30,110 nt of DNA from positions 1 through 30,110 of the forward strand of contig JARGFV010000022.1 in NCBI GenBank assembly GCA_029210545.1, read 5' to 3'. Origin of the DNA: a bacterium (lineage in GTDB: Bacteria; BMS3Abin14). A program made the translations under genes and the position numbers. The notes under the pieces are model-generated. The model was not told where the DNA came from. It ran no database searches and saw nothing but the letters and a program-made list of their open reading frames with translations. Positions 17,092-26,296 of the stretch are shown in pieces; the stretch's first letter is position 1; each line of letters begins with the position of its first letter.

Positions 17092-18264
17092 ATGATAAGG
17101 ATCATCGAACATACAGTGGACCTGGAGTTCCCGGTGGGGGCCGGTGTTCACTCGCTCATCGCCCAGATCCCCTGCAGGCTGGGCCGTGAAGGACGTCTTT
17201 TCAAGCTCAAGGACAGGGCCCTTCAGGAGCAACGCGTGTTTTCGGTTCTGGAGACTGTGGCGAGGATGCCCGAAGAAGAGCTTCTCCATTTCGTGTTCCT
17301 GCCCGAAAGTTCAGTACCGTTCGACGCCCTCGACAGGGTCATCAACACGGTTTCGGAGGACCTGCCCGACAATACCGTGACCGTTCTGGGCGTGGAGCAC
17401 ATCACCCTGCAGCAGTTCCGGAAACTGCTGCAGAGGTTCGCCGAGGACAACAGGGAGAGTCTGGACGCCATCATTAAGGAGAGTGAGGGAGAGGACCACG
17501 CCAAACCGGTCAACATGTGCGTAACCATCGTCAAGGAAAGGGATGGAGCTGTCCGCTGTTTCCTTTCGGCCAAGACATACCCCTTTGCTGGAGAGGAGAC
17601 GGTGGATTGTTCCTTCGACCTGTACCAGGGGAAGGCCTTTCTCCTGTTTACCTGTCGCCACGTGCCCTTTAATTTCATGCCCGTCATCTGCTTCGATTAC
17701 GTTTACCGGGATCTGCACCACTCCAACATCATGACCATCATCGAGAAGACCAATGAGATCTATTTCAAGCGGCATCACCATCTGGATCTTCTGGCCGTCA
17801 TCCAGTGCAACCCGAAACCGGAGCACAAGGTGTTCAGGGACGTCGTAACAGGATTTTACGGTGAGCACCTTTTCAAGACTCCCGGTACCCGGGAAACGAT
17901 CACCGTTTTCGTCAACACCTCTTCGGAGACCGAACTCGAGGGAGATCCATTGGTCCATGCCTTCGGAAACTCCAGCATCGTGGCGGGTATGCGTCACAAA
18001 CTTCCAAGGATCAAGCTGTCGGAATTTAAAACCGATGATTTTTCCGGAGCTCCCGTGTCGAGGCTTCGCTTCGGGGACGCCACCCGTCTTTACACGATAC
18101 GGCTTTTCCCCCACCACGAAACCGATCCCCGGTCCTCCCGGTCCATGGTCAAGGTGACCGGAGTTTACAGGCCCGGTACCGTCACCGGGTGGGAAAAGAT
18201 GAGCGGCGACGAACTTCTCACCGGGATCTCCGACGACGCGGGAAACCCCTTGAATATCTTTTGA
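17092..18264 (+). CDS. uncharacterised protein with a nitrilase-like E-K-C arrangement
   Basis: I do not recognise this 390-residue protein by name. It has no signal peptide or membrane segment. Three regions look like the carbon-nitrogen hydrolase (nitrilase) superfamily: LHFVFLPESSVP with E72, FLSAKTYPF with K161, and MPVICFDYVYRD with C200. A later LDLLAVIQCNPKP resembles the family's post-cysteine strand. The spacings (89 and 39 residues) are near those of Nit-type amidases (about 70 and 40). Such enzymes cleave amides or nitriles with a Glu-Lys-Cys triad. The assignment is inference from spacing and local sequence, and the C-terminal 120 residues (about 270-390) resemble nothing I know. 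It sits three bases after the Nudix gene and 22 bases before argH, so it is probably co-expressed with both. Confidence 0.55.
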   Translation: MIRIIEHTVDLEFPVGAGVHSLIAQIPCRLGREGRLFKLKDRALQEQRVFSVLETVARMPEEELLHFVFLPESSVPFDALDRVINTVSEDLPDNTVTVLGVEHITLQQFRKLLQRFAEDNRESLDAIIKESEGEDHAKPVNMCVTIVKERDGAVRCFLSAKTYPFAGEETVDCSFDLYQGKAFLLFTCRHVPFNFMPVICFDYVYRDLHHSNIMTIIEKTNEIYFKRHHHLDLLAVIQCNPKPEHKVFRDVVTGFYGEHLFKTPGTRETITVFVNTSSETELEGDPLVHAFGNSSIVAGMRHKLPRIKLSEFKTDDFSGAPVSRLRFGDATRLYTIRLFPHHETDPRSSRSMVKVTGVYRPGTVTGWEKMSGDELLTGISDDAGNPLNIF

Positions 18265-18286
18265 TGGACTTGTAAAAGGAGCGCGC

Positions 18287-19678
18287 ATGACCAAAAAGCC
18301 GTGGCAGGGACGTTTCGATGAGAAAACCTCCCGCATTCTGGAAGAGTTCTCGGAATCGATTTCCTACGACAGGGAGCTTTATCCCCAGGACATCCGGGGA
18401 AGCATGGCCCACGCCCGCATGCTCGGTAAACGCGGGATCATTCCCGCCGGAGACGCCAGGCTCATCGTCGAGGAACTGAAAAGGATCCTTGCCGAGCTCG
18501 ACGCCGGTGCCGAGCCATGGGACAAGGCCCTTGAAGACGTTCATATGAACATCGAGACCCTGCTCACCGCCAGGATCGGAGAGGCCGGAGGGCGTCTGCA
18601 CACGGCCCGAAGCCGCAATGACCAGGTGGCACTCGACCTCACCCTCTACGTGAGGGAAACGTCAACAGCGATAGCTTTGAGCATCGTCGACCTCCTCGAC
18701 GCCCTGGTCACCCGGAGCGAGGAGCACGTGGAGACTGTCGTCCCCGGGTATACCCATCTGCAAAGAGCCCAGCCTGTTCTCCTGGCCCACCACCTCATGG
18801 CCTACTTCGAGATGCTGCGCCGTGACCACGTCAGGTTCACCGCCCTGGCGCAGAGCCTGGATCTAAACCCCCTCGGTGCGGGAGCCCTCGCCGGCACCCC
18901 TCACCCCATAGACCGCCACATGACAGCCAACGAACTGGGTTTTCGCGGGGTTACGCGCAACAGCATGGATACCGTTTCCAACCGCGATTTCGCGGCGGAG
19001 TTCCTGTTCGCCTCGGCCCTCGCTCAGGTCCACTTAAGCCGCCTCGCCGAAGAGGTCGTTCTCTGGGCCACTGCCGAGTTCTCCTTTGTGACCCTTCCCG
19101 ACGCTTTTGCTACCGGGAGCAGCATGATGCCGCAGAAGAAAAACCCCGACTCAGCCGAGCTCGTCCGCGGCAAGACGGGGAGGATGATCGGCAACCTCAC
19201 ATCCCTTCTGGTTACATTGAAGGGGCTGCCCATGACCTACAACAGGGATCTCCAGGAGGACAAAGAGCCTGTTTTCGATTCTGCCAGAACGCTGGCCGGT
19301 TCCCTCGAGATCATGACCGGTCTCGTGCTGGGCCTGGCTTTCAACAATGAAGCCATGGCCGAAGCCGCTGACGACGGGTTTTCCACGGCGACGGACCTGG
19401 CCGATTACCTTGTGGGAAAAGGGGTCCCTTTCCGGCAGGCACACGAGATAACCGGGAACCTGGTCGCCCTTTGCCTGGAAAAGAGGTGCGGTCTTCCCGA
19501 TCTTACGCTCGCCGAGATGAAAAAGCGATGCGACCTCATCGAGGAAGGGGTTTTCGAAGCCCTCGATGTTCGATCGTCCATCAGCCGTCGCGATGTCATC
19601 GGTGGGACGGCCTACGGTCAGGTTGCCGGAGCGCTGGAGGAAGCCCGTGAGTGGCTGGATACGTTTCGCGGCAATTAG
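18287..19678 (+). CDS. argH: argininosuccinate lyase
   Basis: Splits argininosuccinate to arginine and fumarate, the last step of arginine synthesis. It is 463 aa. The fumarase/aspartase superfamily signature is GSSMMPQKKNPD. The N-terminal WQGRFDEKTSRILEEFS and HTARSRNDQVALDLTLY are typical. AGGAG lies just before the ATG at 18287. The 3' end overlaps the small lipoprotein gene that follows: its Shine-Dalgarno and start codon lie inside argH. Confidence 0.96.
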   Translation: MTKKPWQGRFDEKTSRILEEFSESISYDRELYPQDIRGSMAHARMLGKRGIIPAGDARLIVEELKRILAELDAGAEPWDKALEDVHMNIETLLTARIGEAGGRLHTARSRNDQVALDLTLYVRETSTAIALSIVDLLDALVTRSEEHVETVVPGYTHLQRAQPVLLAHHLMAYFEMLRRDHVRFTALAQSLDLNPLGAGALAGTPHPIDRHMTANELGFRGVTRNSMDTVSNRDFAAEFLFASALAQVHLSRLAEEVVLWATAEFSFVTLPDAFATGSSMMPQKKNPDSAELVRGKTGRMIGNLTSLLVTLKGLPMTYNRDLQEDKEPVFDSARTLAGSLEIMTGLVLGLAFNNEAMAEAADDGFSTATDLADYLVGKGVPFRQAHEITGNLVALCLEKRCGLPDLTLAEMKKRCDLIEEGVFEALDVRSSISRRDVIGGTAYGQVAGALEEAREWLDTFRGN

Positions 19679-19793
19679 CGCACTGATAGCGACTCTTCTT
19701 GTCGCGGCCTGCGGAGTCAAGGGTCCGCCCGCCCATCCGTCAGGTCCCTGGGGCACTGCCGATGGGGAGCGGGATGCGGAAGGCTCCAATTAA
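19647..19793 (+). CDS. LptM-like small lipoprotein
   Basis: A 48-residue lipoprotein. GTG 19647 is chosen because GGAGG (19636-19640) lies six bases upstream, inside argH. A short N-terminal basic residue and a hydrophobic stretch lead to a lipobox LVAAC, with C22 as the lipidated residue. CGVKGPPAHP follows, matching the C-G-x-K-G-P-x-x-x-P pattern of LptM (YifL), which helps LptD maturation at the outer membrane. In many proteobacteria such genes sit just before lysA, as here. The rest is short, polar and probably disordered. The gene is easily missed because of its length and GTG start. Confidence 0.7.
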   Translation: MSGWIRFAAISALIATLLVAACGVKGPPAHPSGPWGTADGERDAEGSN

Positions 19794-19836
19794 CCTCCAG
19801 GGTGCTGCCATGTTCCTCTGGCACCACCCTGGAGGT
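19793..19836. other. long imperfect stem-loop after the lipoprotein gene
   Basis: acctccagggtg (19793-19804) pairs with caccctggaggt (19825-19836), and tgcca (19806-19810) with tggca (19819-19823), around an 8-nt loop. It starts at the stop codon of the lipoprotein gene. The following sequence is A-rich rather than T-rich, so it is not a textbook intrinsic terminator. It may protect the transcript end or terminate weakly. The rest of the gap to lysA (19837-20016) shows nothing I can name. Confidence 0.6.
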
Positions 19837-20016
19837 AGAATATAAAAAATCCAGATCTCCAGCATGAAAAACCGAAGTGAAATTAATGCTGTCGAAGCTA
19901 CTCCAATTCTGATAAATTTGCGGACTTCACGCCCGGTACCGCGTCTACACCACGCCGCGAAGCCGGGCTCTTTACTCAAAGATCCGGAAGGGACTTGAGG
20001 CACAGGAAACGGAACA

Positions 20017-21267
20017 ATGAATTTTTTCAGCTACAGAGGGAACGAGCTCTACTGTGAGAGCGTGCCTGTTGAGCGTATTGCCGCCGAGGTGGGAACACCC
20101 TTTTATCTGTACAGCGCCTCCACCATAACCCGACACTTCAAGGTCTTTACCGAGGCCTTTGCCGGCACCGATCACGTGGTGTGCTACTCAGTCAAGGCCT
20201 GCTCCAACCTGGCCGTGCTCGAGCTTTTGGCGAAAGAGGGCGCCGGGGCTGATATCGTGTCCGGCGGGGAGCTATTCAGGGCCCTTGGGGCAGGGATTCC
20301 GGCAGACCGGATCGTGTTTTCCGGAGTGGGCAAAAGGATCGACGAGATCCGCTACGCCCTGGACGCCGGGATCCTCATGTTCAACGTGGAATCGGCCGAG
20401 GAACTGCACACCCTTGACATGACGGCGCGCCAGATGAACAGGAAGGCGCCATTGGCCCTCCGTGTCAACCCGGACGTGGACCCCAAAACCCACCCCTACA
20501 TCTCCACGGGGATGAAAAAGAACAAGTTCGGGATACCCGTGACAGAAGCGTTGGCCATTTACAGGGAAGCGGCGGGCATGGACGGTATCGAAGTTGTGGG
20601 CGTTGACTGTCATATCGGCTCCCAGCTCACGACCGCCGAACCTTTCGGGGAAGCGGTGGCAAAGCTCATGGCCCTGGTGGACAAATTGGAAAGCGAGGGG
20701 ATCCCTGTCCGTTACGTGGACGTGGGCGGAGGCCTCGGGATCGTTTACGACGAGGAGTCCCCTCCCCTGCCTGCCAACTACGCCGAGACTATTGTCAGTG
20801 CCCTCGGAAGGAAGGACAAGATCCTGATCCTCGAGCCAGGCCGGGTCATCGTCGGCAACGCGGGCATCCTGGTCGCCCGGATCCTTTACAACAAGAAGGG
20901 ATCCACCAAAAACTTCGTCGTCGTGGACGCCGCCATGAACGACCTCATCAGGCCGAGCCTCTACGATGCCTATCAGGAGGTGGTCCCTGTTATCCGCACC
21001 GACCGGGAAGAGATGGTGGCCGATGTGGTGGGGCCCATATGCGAGTCAACAGACTTTCTGGCCAGGGACCACAAGCTTCCGATAATGTCCCAGGGTGAGC
21101 TGCTTGCCATCAAGAGCGCCGGCGCTTACGGATTCTCCATGTCATCCCAGTACAACTCGCGGCCGCGCGTAGCCGAGGTGATGGTGTCAGAGGACCGGTT
21201 CCAGGTCGTCCGGGACCGGGAAACCATGGATGACCTGGTACGGGGTGAGAGGATATTTAAACAATGA
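20017..21267 (+). CDS. lysA: diaminopimelate decarboxylase
   Basis: PLP enzyme that decarboxylates meso-DAP to L-lysine, the last lysine step. It is 416 aa, alanine-racemase-like barrel plus a C-terminal beta domain. The PLP lysine is K60 in VCYSVKACSN. HIGSQL, the glycine-rich VDVGGGLG, LEPGRVIVGNAG, the CESTDFLARD cysteine region and GAYGFSMSSQYNSRPR are all family signatures. ATG 20017 follows a weak AGGAA. It stands first in a lysA-dapF-dapA-dapB-dapL series in which every gene has its own repeat-rich leader. Confidence 0.96.
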   Translation: MNFFSYRGNELYCESVPVERIAAEVGTPFYLYSASTITRHFKVFTEAFAGTDHVVCYSVKACSNLAVLELLAKEGAGADIVSGGELFRALGAGIPADRIVFSGVGKRIDEIRYALDAGILMFNVESAEELHTLDMTARQMNRKAPLALRVNPDVDPKTHPYISTGMKKNKFGIPVTEALAIYREAAGMDGIEVVGVDCHIGSQLTTAEPFGEAVAKLMALVDKLESEGIPVRYVDVGGGLGIVYDEESPPLPANYAETIVSALGRKDKILILEPGRVIVGNAGILVARILYNKKGSTKNFVVVDAAMNDLIRPSLYDAYQEVVPVIRTDREEMVADVVGPICESTDFLARDHKLPIMSQGELLAIKSAGAYGFSMSSQYNSRPRVAEVMVSEDRFQVVRDRETMDDLVRGERIFKQ

Positions 21268-21404
21268 CAGTCCAGGGACCAAAGACCAAAGCCCAAAGAA
21301 AAAACACTGTTAATAATGACTACCGTTTGTGCTCCTCTTTGGACATTGGACCCGTCTTCCTCCTCCGGACTACGACGCGGCAGGCATTGGACGTTGGATT
21401 TGAG
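21268..21404. repeat. spacer between lysA and dapF with period-7 tract
   Basis: Heptads accaaag, accaaag and cccaaag run from 21278 to 21298. Words of the ttggac type (cattggac, cgttggat) recur at about 21340-21400 in the opposite sense. No gene is visible. The right end leads into the inverted repeat over the dapF start. Confidence 0.6.
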
Positions 21405-21453
21405 CGAAAGGGATCGGAAAGTCCATCCTGATCGCTACTTAAGGGAGAAACTT

Positions 21454-21475
<22 letters not shown>
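21405..21475 (+). promoter_or_regulatory. 22-bp perfect inverted repeat enclosing the dapF ribosome-binding site and start codon
   Basis: Bases 21405-21426 are the exact reverse complement of 21454-21475, the first 22 bases of dapF. The 27-base loop contains the Shine-Dalgarno sequence GGGAG (21443-21447). In RNA the ATG would be buried in the stem and the ribosome-binding site exposed in the loop. This could repress dapF translation unless unfolded, or it could be a chance inverted duplication. It is seen directly in the sequence; its role is inference. Confidence 0.6.
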
Positions 21476-22311
<836 letters not shown>

Positions 22312-22384
22312 AGGACTCAAAAATTTTTCCCGGGATCTTAATGTCTGAAGTTGTATTACTTTTTGGGGTCCCGCCAAACTTACA

Positions 22385-22414
22385 GTTGCGTGTCACGGTT
22401 TTAAGACACGCAAC
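22385..22414 (+). promoter_or_regulatory. 10-bp hairpin directly before the dapA ribosome-binding site
   Basis: gttgcgtgtc (22385-22394) pairs perfectly with gacacgcaac (22405-22414) around a 10-base loop. The dapA Shine-Dalgarno GGGGAGG (22416-22422) starts one base after the stem. It is too small for a lysine riboswitch and has no T-run. It may be a translational or protein-binding element; it is unproven. Confidence 0.45.
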
Positions 22415-22428
22415 CGGGGAGGTCAAAC

Positions 22429-23301
22429 ATGTTCAAGGGAGCTTTCACCGCACTGGTCACACCTTTCCGTAACGGCCGTATTGACACTGACGCCCTTCGG
22501 GCCCACGTCGATCGGCAGATCGAGGGTGGTATAGACGGTCTCGTACCGTGCGGCACCACCGGCGAGGCATCGACCCTCAGTCACGACGAGCATGTGGAAG
22601 TGGTGCGCATCGTCGTCGAGCACACCGGGGGCAGGGTCCCGGTTATCGCGGGGTCCGGTTCCAATTCGACCAGCGAGGCTCTGGAACTGACCCGAAGGGT
22701 CAAGGATGTCGGTGCGAACGGTGCCCTCATGATCACCCCCTATTACAACAAACCTACCCAGGACGGCCTCGTCGCCCATTTCACCACCGTGGCAAAGGGG
22801 GTGGACATCCCCATCATCCTTTACAACGTACCGGGCCGCACCGGGATCAACATGCTGCCCGAAACGGTGGGCCGCCTGTCTGCCGTTCCCAACATCATAG
22901 GCCTGAAGGACGCCGCCGCGGACCTGAAACAGACCAGCTATACCAGGCGGGTTGTCCCCGATGAGTTCATCATCCTCTCAGGGGAAGACGCCCTGGTCTA
23001 CCCTCTCCTCGCCGTTGGCGGGAACGGTGTGATCTCGGTGGTCTCCAACATCGTCCCCGGCGACATGGCTGCCTTGTGCCGCCTTTTTCAGGATGGCGAC
23101 ATGACCGGCGCAGCCGGGCTTCACCATCAGCTTTTGCCCTTGTGCGACGCCATGTTCGTGGAAACGAACCCGATCCCTGTCAAGGGCGCCCTGGCGATGA
23201 TGGGTCACATCGAAAACGAATTGCGTCTGCCGCTGGTGCCCCTCACGGAAAATGGTGCGGTGAAGGTCCGCAAGGCCCTTTCAAATTACGGGCTGCTGTA
23301 G
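22429..23301 (+). CDS. dapA: 4-hydroxy-tetrahydrodipicolinate synthase
   Basis: Condenses pyruvate with aspartate semialdehyde, the committed step of DAP/lysine synthesis. The protein is 290 aa, a TIM barrel. Schiff-base K160 lies in NIIGLKDAA, Y132 in ILYNVPGRTG and the GTTGEAS motif at 42-48; the positions match the family within one residue. A strong ribosome-binding site (GGGGAGG, 22416-22422) and a compact hairpin precede it. Lysine feedback cannot be judged by eye. Confidence 0.96.
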   Translation: MFKGAFTALVTPFRNGRIDTDALRAHVDRQIEGGIDGLVPCGTTGEASTLSHDEHVEVVRIVVEHTGGRVPVIAGSGSNSTSEALELTRRVKDVGANGALMITPYYNKPTQDGLVAHFTTVAKGVDIPIILYNVPGRTGINMLPETVGRLSAVPNIIGLKDAAADLKQTSYTRRVVPDEFIILSGEDALVYPLLAVGGNGVISVVSNIVPGDMAALCRLFQDGDMTGAAGLHHQLLPLCDAMFVETNPIPVKGALAMMGHIENELRLPLVPLTENGAVKVRKALSNYGLL

Positions 23302-23596
23302 GGGGCGGAGGGAACAGGAAAGCTGACACGGGGACACGGGGAAGAACCCAGGGAGCAAGGGTGCATGGGAGCGAAGGAGCATTGCGGAAAAGCCAAGAGG
23401 ACGGGATGGCATTATCCATTGCCGATTGCGAAGAAATACCTTTCCCGAATGGGAAAGGTCAGGTGTGGGGAAGGATCGTTGGTTTCCTCTGTGACCTCGG
23501 TGACCTCTGTGGTGAATCCGCTTTGGGAATCTGGAGTGGCAACATCCAGGTACGCATTAACCGGAAGATCCGAAAATTGAAGATTGAGAGAAAACT
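23302..23596. other. 295-bp dapA-dapB spacer with a short hairpin
   Basis: acctttccc (23438-23446) pairs with gggaaaggt (23451-23459) around the 4-base loop gaat. Words of the cctctgtga type recur every nine bases at about 23486-23512. Frames crossing the spacer look like chance frames, being low in complexity and without motifs. No RNA gene or terminator is evident. Confidence 0.55.
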
Positions 23597-24400
23597 ATGA
23601 TCAGAGCAATTGTTGCGGGCGCTTTCGGCCGCATGGGTACAGCCGTCATCGGCTTCATCGACTCCACCCCCGGGATCGAACTGGCCGGAGCCCTTGAGCG
23701 GGAAGGCCACCCTCAACTGGGACAGGCCCTTGTTCGACGGGGAGGTTCCGAAGCTCCGCCCGTACGAGTCACCTCGCGGTTCGAGGATCTGCCGGATGAC
23801 GTGGATGTCCTCATCGATTTCACGACCCCGGAAGCCACCCTGAGGAACCTCGAAACGTGCGCCGAGGCGGGGATTTGCGCTGTCATCGGCACCACTGGCC
23901 TTAACGGAGAGCAGAAGGAAGCACTGGCCATTTTTGCCGGACGCACCCCCACTGTTTTCGCGCCCAACATGAGCGTCGGGGTTAACCTGCTCTTTCAGCT
24001 GGCTGCCACCGCGGCGGCAGCCCTGGGAGATGATTACGACGTTGAGATCATCGAAGCACACCATCGGATGAAAAAGGACGCTCCCAGCGGTACGGCCCTT
24101 CGCCTGGCGGAGATCGTGGCCGAAGCCCTGGGAAGGGATCTGGAGAAACAGGCTGTTTACGCGAGACATGGAATGATCGGGGAAAGGACCGTGGAGGAGA
24201 TCGGCATCCAGACCGTTCGAGCCGGGGACATCGTCGGGGAGCACACACTGCTCCTGGCCGGGACGGGGGAGAGGATCGAACTGACCCACCGCGCCCACAG
24301 CCGGGACAACTTTGCCCGCGGTGCCGTACGCGCCGCCCTGTGGGTGGCGGACCGGGCACCAGGACTATATTCCATGGCGGACGTTCTGGGCCTGAAATGA
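23597..24400 (+). CDS. dapB: 4-hydroxy-tetrahydrodipicolinate reductase
   Basis: NAD(P)H-dependent reduction of HTPA to tetrahydrodipicolinate. It is 267 aa. The N-terminal Rossmann motif is GAFGRMGTAV. The central VLIDFTTPEAT and VIGTTGL and the catalytic signature EAHHRMKKDAPSGTA (His-His and Lys) are intact. ATG 23597 follows a GAGAG stretch. The stop codon lies in the loop of a 9-bp hairpin (24386-24409). Confidence 0.96.
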   Translation: MIRAIVAGAFGRMGTAVIGFIDSTPGIELAGALEREGHPQLGQALVRRGGSEAPPVRVTSRFEDLPDDVDVLIDFTTPEATLRNLETCAEAGICAVIGTTGLNGEQKEALAIFAGRTPTVFAPNMSVGVNLLFQLAATAAAALGDDYDVEIIEAHHRMKKDAPSGTALRLAEIVAEALGRDLEKQAVYARHGMIGERTVEEIGIQTVRAGDIVGEHTLLLAGTGERIELTHRAHSRDNFARGAVRAALWVADRAPGLYSMADVLGLK

Positions 24401-24409
24401 CAGGCCCAG
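24386..24409. other. 9-bp hairpin over the dapB stop codon
   Basis: ctgggcctg (24386-24394) pairs with caggcccag (24401-24409), with the loop aaatga containing the stop. No T-run follows, so it is a weak terminator at best. Next comes a period-8 tract of gtatg words (24409-24446). A second inverted pair, ggtatgggag (24425-24434) and ctcccatacc (24473-24482), could fold the rest of the gap before dapL. Confidence 0.5.
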
Positions 24410-24537
24410 GTATGGATGTATGGAGGTATGGGAGTAACGGAGTAATGTGACAGGGACAGTCTAGGATTCATTCTCCCATACCCCCTCACCCCCAGACCCC
24501 CACACCAGGCAAGTAATAGACTACCAGGAGGAACACG

Positions 24538-25704
24538 TTGAAAATTGAACAGGCCGATCGCTTAAAGAGCCTCCCCCCGTACCTCTTCGCCGAACTGGAC
24601 CGGATGAAGGCCGAGGTGGCTGCCAGGGGGATCGACATCATCAGTCTCGGTGTCGGAGATCCGGACCTTCCGACCCCGGCCCACATCATCGACAGGCTCA
24701 AAAGGGCGGTGGACAACCCCGTACACCACCGGTATCCGAGCTACGAGGGGATGCTTTCCTTTCGCCAGGCGGTAGCCGGGTGGTATGCGAGCCGTTTCAA
24801 CGTTACCCTCGATCCAGCCACGGAGGTGGTTTCCCTCATCGGATCCAAGGAAGGGATCGCACACACACCTCTGGCCTTCGTGAACCCGGGAGACGTGGTC
24901 CTGTGCCCGGATCCCGGTTATCCTGTTTACAGCATCGGGACCCTTTTCGCCGGCGGCGAGGCCCACATCATGCCCCTTCTGGAGAAGAACTCGTTCCTGC
25001 CCGAGTTCGACGCCATCCCCGCCGATGTCCTGGAGCGGGCGAAACTCATGTTCCTGAACTATCCGAACAACCCCACCTCCGCCGTGGCCGGTCGTGATTT
25101 TTACGAAATGGCGATCGCCTTCGCCAGGCAGCACAACATCCTGATCTGCCACGATGCCGCCTACACCGAAGTATACTATGACGATCAGGCTCCCATGAGC
25201 TTTCTCGAACTTGACGGCGCGGCCGAGGTCGGCATCGAGTTCCATTCCCTCTCCAAAACGTACAACATGACGGGGTGGCGCATCGGGTGGGTGTGCGGCA
25301 ATGCCGACGCCGTAGCCGCCATCGGACGGATCAAGACCAACATCGATTCGGGTATCTTCCAGGCTGTCCAGGAGGCCGGGATCGAGGCCCTGCAGGCCGA
25401 TCAGGGGCCTGTCGCCGAACTGCGGAAAGTTTACCAGTCGAGGCGGGACCTGGCCTGCGAGATGCTTTCAGAAGCCGGCTTTTCCTTCCAGGTGCCCAAA
25501 GCCTCCTTCTACATGTGGGTGAAAACACCAGGAGGCCTGTCCTCGGCCGAATTCGTCGGACGGATCCTGAGGGAGACAGGTGTCGCGCTCACTCCCGGCA
25601 ATGGATTCGGAAAGCACGGTGAAGGCTACTTCCGCATTTCCCTCACCGTGGACGAGGACAGGCTGGCGGAGGCGCTCCTCCGCGTCAAGAACGTCGATTG
25701 GTAA
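24538..25704 (+). CDS. dapL: LL-diaminopimelate aminotransferase
   Basis: Class I/II PLP aminotransferase that converts tetrahydrodipicolinate directly to LL-DAP with glutamate as donor, bypassing dapD, dapC and dapE. Start TTG 24538 has AGGAGG a few bases upstream, and the next residues KIEQADRLKSLPPYLFAEL match the family N-terminus. Length is 388 aa. Visible features are LGVGDPDLPTP, NYPNNPTSAVA, HDAAYTEVYYD and PLP lysine K240 in SLSKTYNMTGWRIGW. It looks more like the archaeal/cyanobacterial-type DapL branch than the plant-type branch (recalled resemblance). The exact substrate is inferred from the dapA-dapB-dapF context and the absence of dapD, C and E; a general aspartate aminotransferase is the alternative. 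Confidence 0.85.
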   Translation: MKIEQADRLKSLPPYLFAELDRMKAEVAARGIDIISLGVGDPDLPTPAHIIDRLKRAVDNPVHHRYPSYEGMLSFRQAVAGWYASRFNVTLDPATEVVSLIGSKEGIAHTPLAFVNPGDVVLCPDPGYPVYSIGTLFAGGEAHIMPLLEKNSFLPEFDAIPADVLERAKLMFLNYPNNPTSAVAGRDFYEMAIAFARQHNILICHDAAYTEVYYDDQAPMSFLELDGAAEVGIEFHSLSKTYNMTGWRIGWVCGNADAVAAIGRIKTNIDSGIFQAVQEAGIEALQADQGPVAELRKVYQSRRDLACEMLSEAGFSFQVPKASFYMWVKTPGGLSSAEFVGRILRETGVALTPGNGFGKHGEGYFRISLTVDEDRLAEALLRVKNVDW

Positions 25705-25714
25705 CGGCAGGGAT

Positions 25715-26275
25715 GTGATAACGGCATGGATCGGCCTGGGCAGCAATGCCGGGGACAGAATGCTGTTCATGTCCAGGGCCGTGGAGGGGCTGTCGTCTCT
25801 GGAGACAACAAGGGTGACGGACCTCTCCTCCCTGTACGAAACCGCCCCCGTCGAGGTCGGGGGGGGATTGTTCATCAACGCTGTCGCCAGGATCGAGACC
25901 GCGTTGACAGCCGGAGAACTTCTCAAGGCGGTCCTCCGGCTGGAAAAGGAGCTCGGCAGGGAGCGGACGCCTGGAAAGGCAGAGCCGAGGGTCATGGACC
26001 TTGACCTCCTGCTTTTTGGTGACGAGCGGATGGAAGAACCGGATCTGATCCTCCCCCACCCGCGTATGACCGGCAGAAGGTTCGTCATGGTACCGCTGGC
26101 GGAGCTGGAGGGAAGCCTTCCGATCCCCGGCACAGGCCGGACAGCGGCACAGATAGCCGCCGGTCTTGAAAGGTCTGCTCGCGAACAGGCGGTAAAACGT
26201 CTGGGCACTCTTGAAGCTTTGACGTCCGGAAAGCCGGTGCTGGGCCTTGACCAACCTTCGCCGAAGAAACTATAA
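25715..26275 (+). CDS. folK: 2-amino-4-hydroxy-6-hydroxymethyldihydropteridine pyrophosphokinase
   Basis: HPPK transfers pyrophosphate to the pterin precursor of folate. GTG 25715 is chosen: it gives the family N-terminus MITAWIGLGSNAGDR directly, lies ten bases after dapL and has a GGCAGG stretch just upstream. The frame is open earlier but overlaps dapL deeply with no family resemblance. Length is 186 aa. Signatures are LYETAPVEV, LINAVARIET-like FINAVARIET, LEKELGRER and the HPPK motif RVMDLDLLLFGD followed by LPHPRM. It forms a pair with the kinase gene 21 bases downstream. Confidence 0.9.
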   Translation: MITAWIGLGSNAGDRMLFMSRAVEGLSSLETTRVTDLSSLYETAPVEVGGGLFINAVARIETALTAGELLKAVLRLEKELGRERTPGKAEPRVMDLDLLLFGDERMEEPDLILPHPRMTGRRFVMVPLAELEGSLPIPGTGRTAAQIAAGLERSAREQAVKRLGTLEALTSGKPVLGLDQPSPKKL

Positions 26276-26296
26276 TTAAGGTTGGGCAATGACAAA

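Noticed and set aside
22312-22428. Lysine riboswitch before dapA (also considered before lysA)
   Set aside because: The lysine riboswitch is about 170-180 nt with a five-way junction. Only one simple hairpin fits here, and the lysA leader shows nothing similar.
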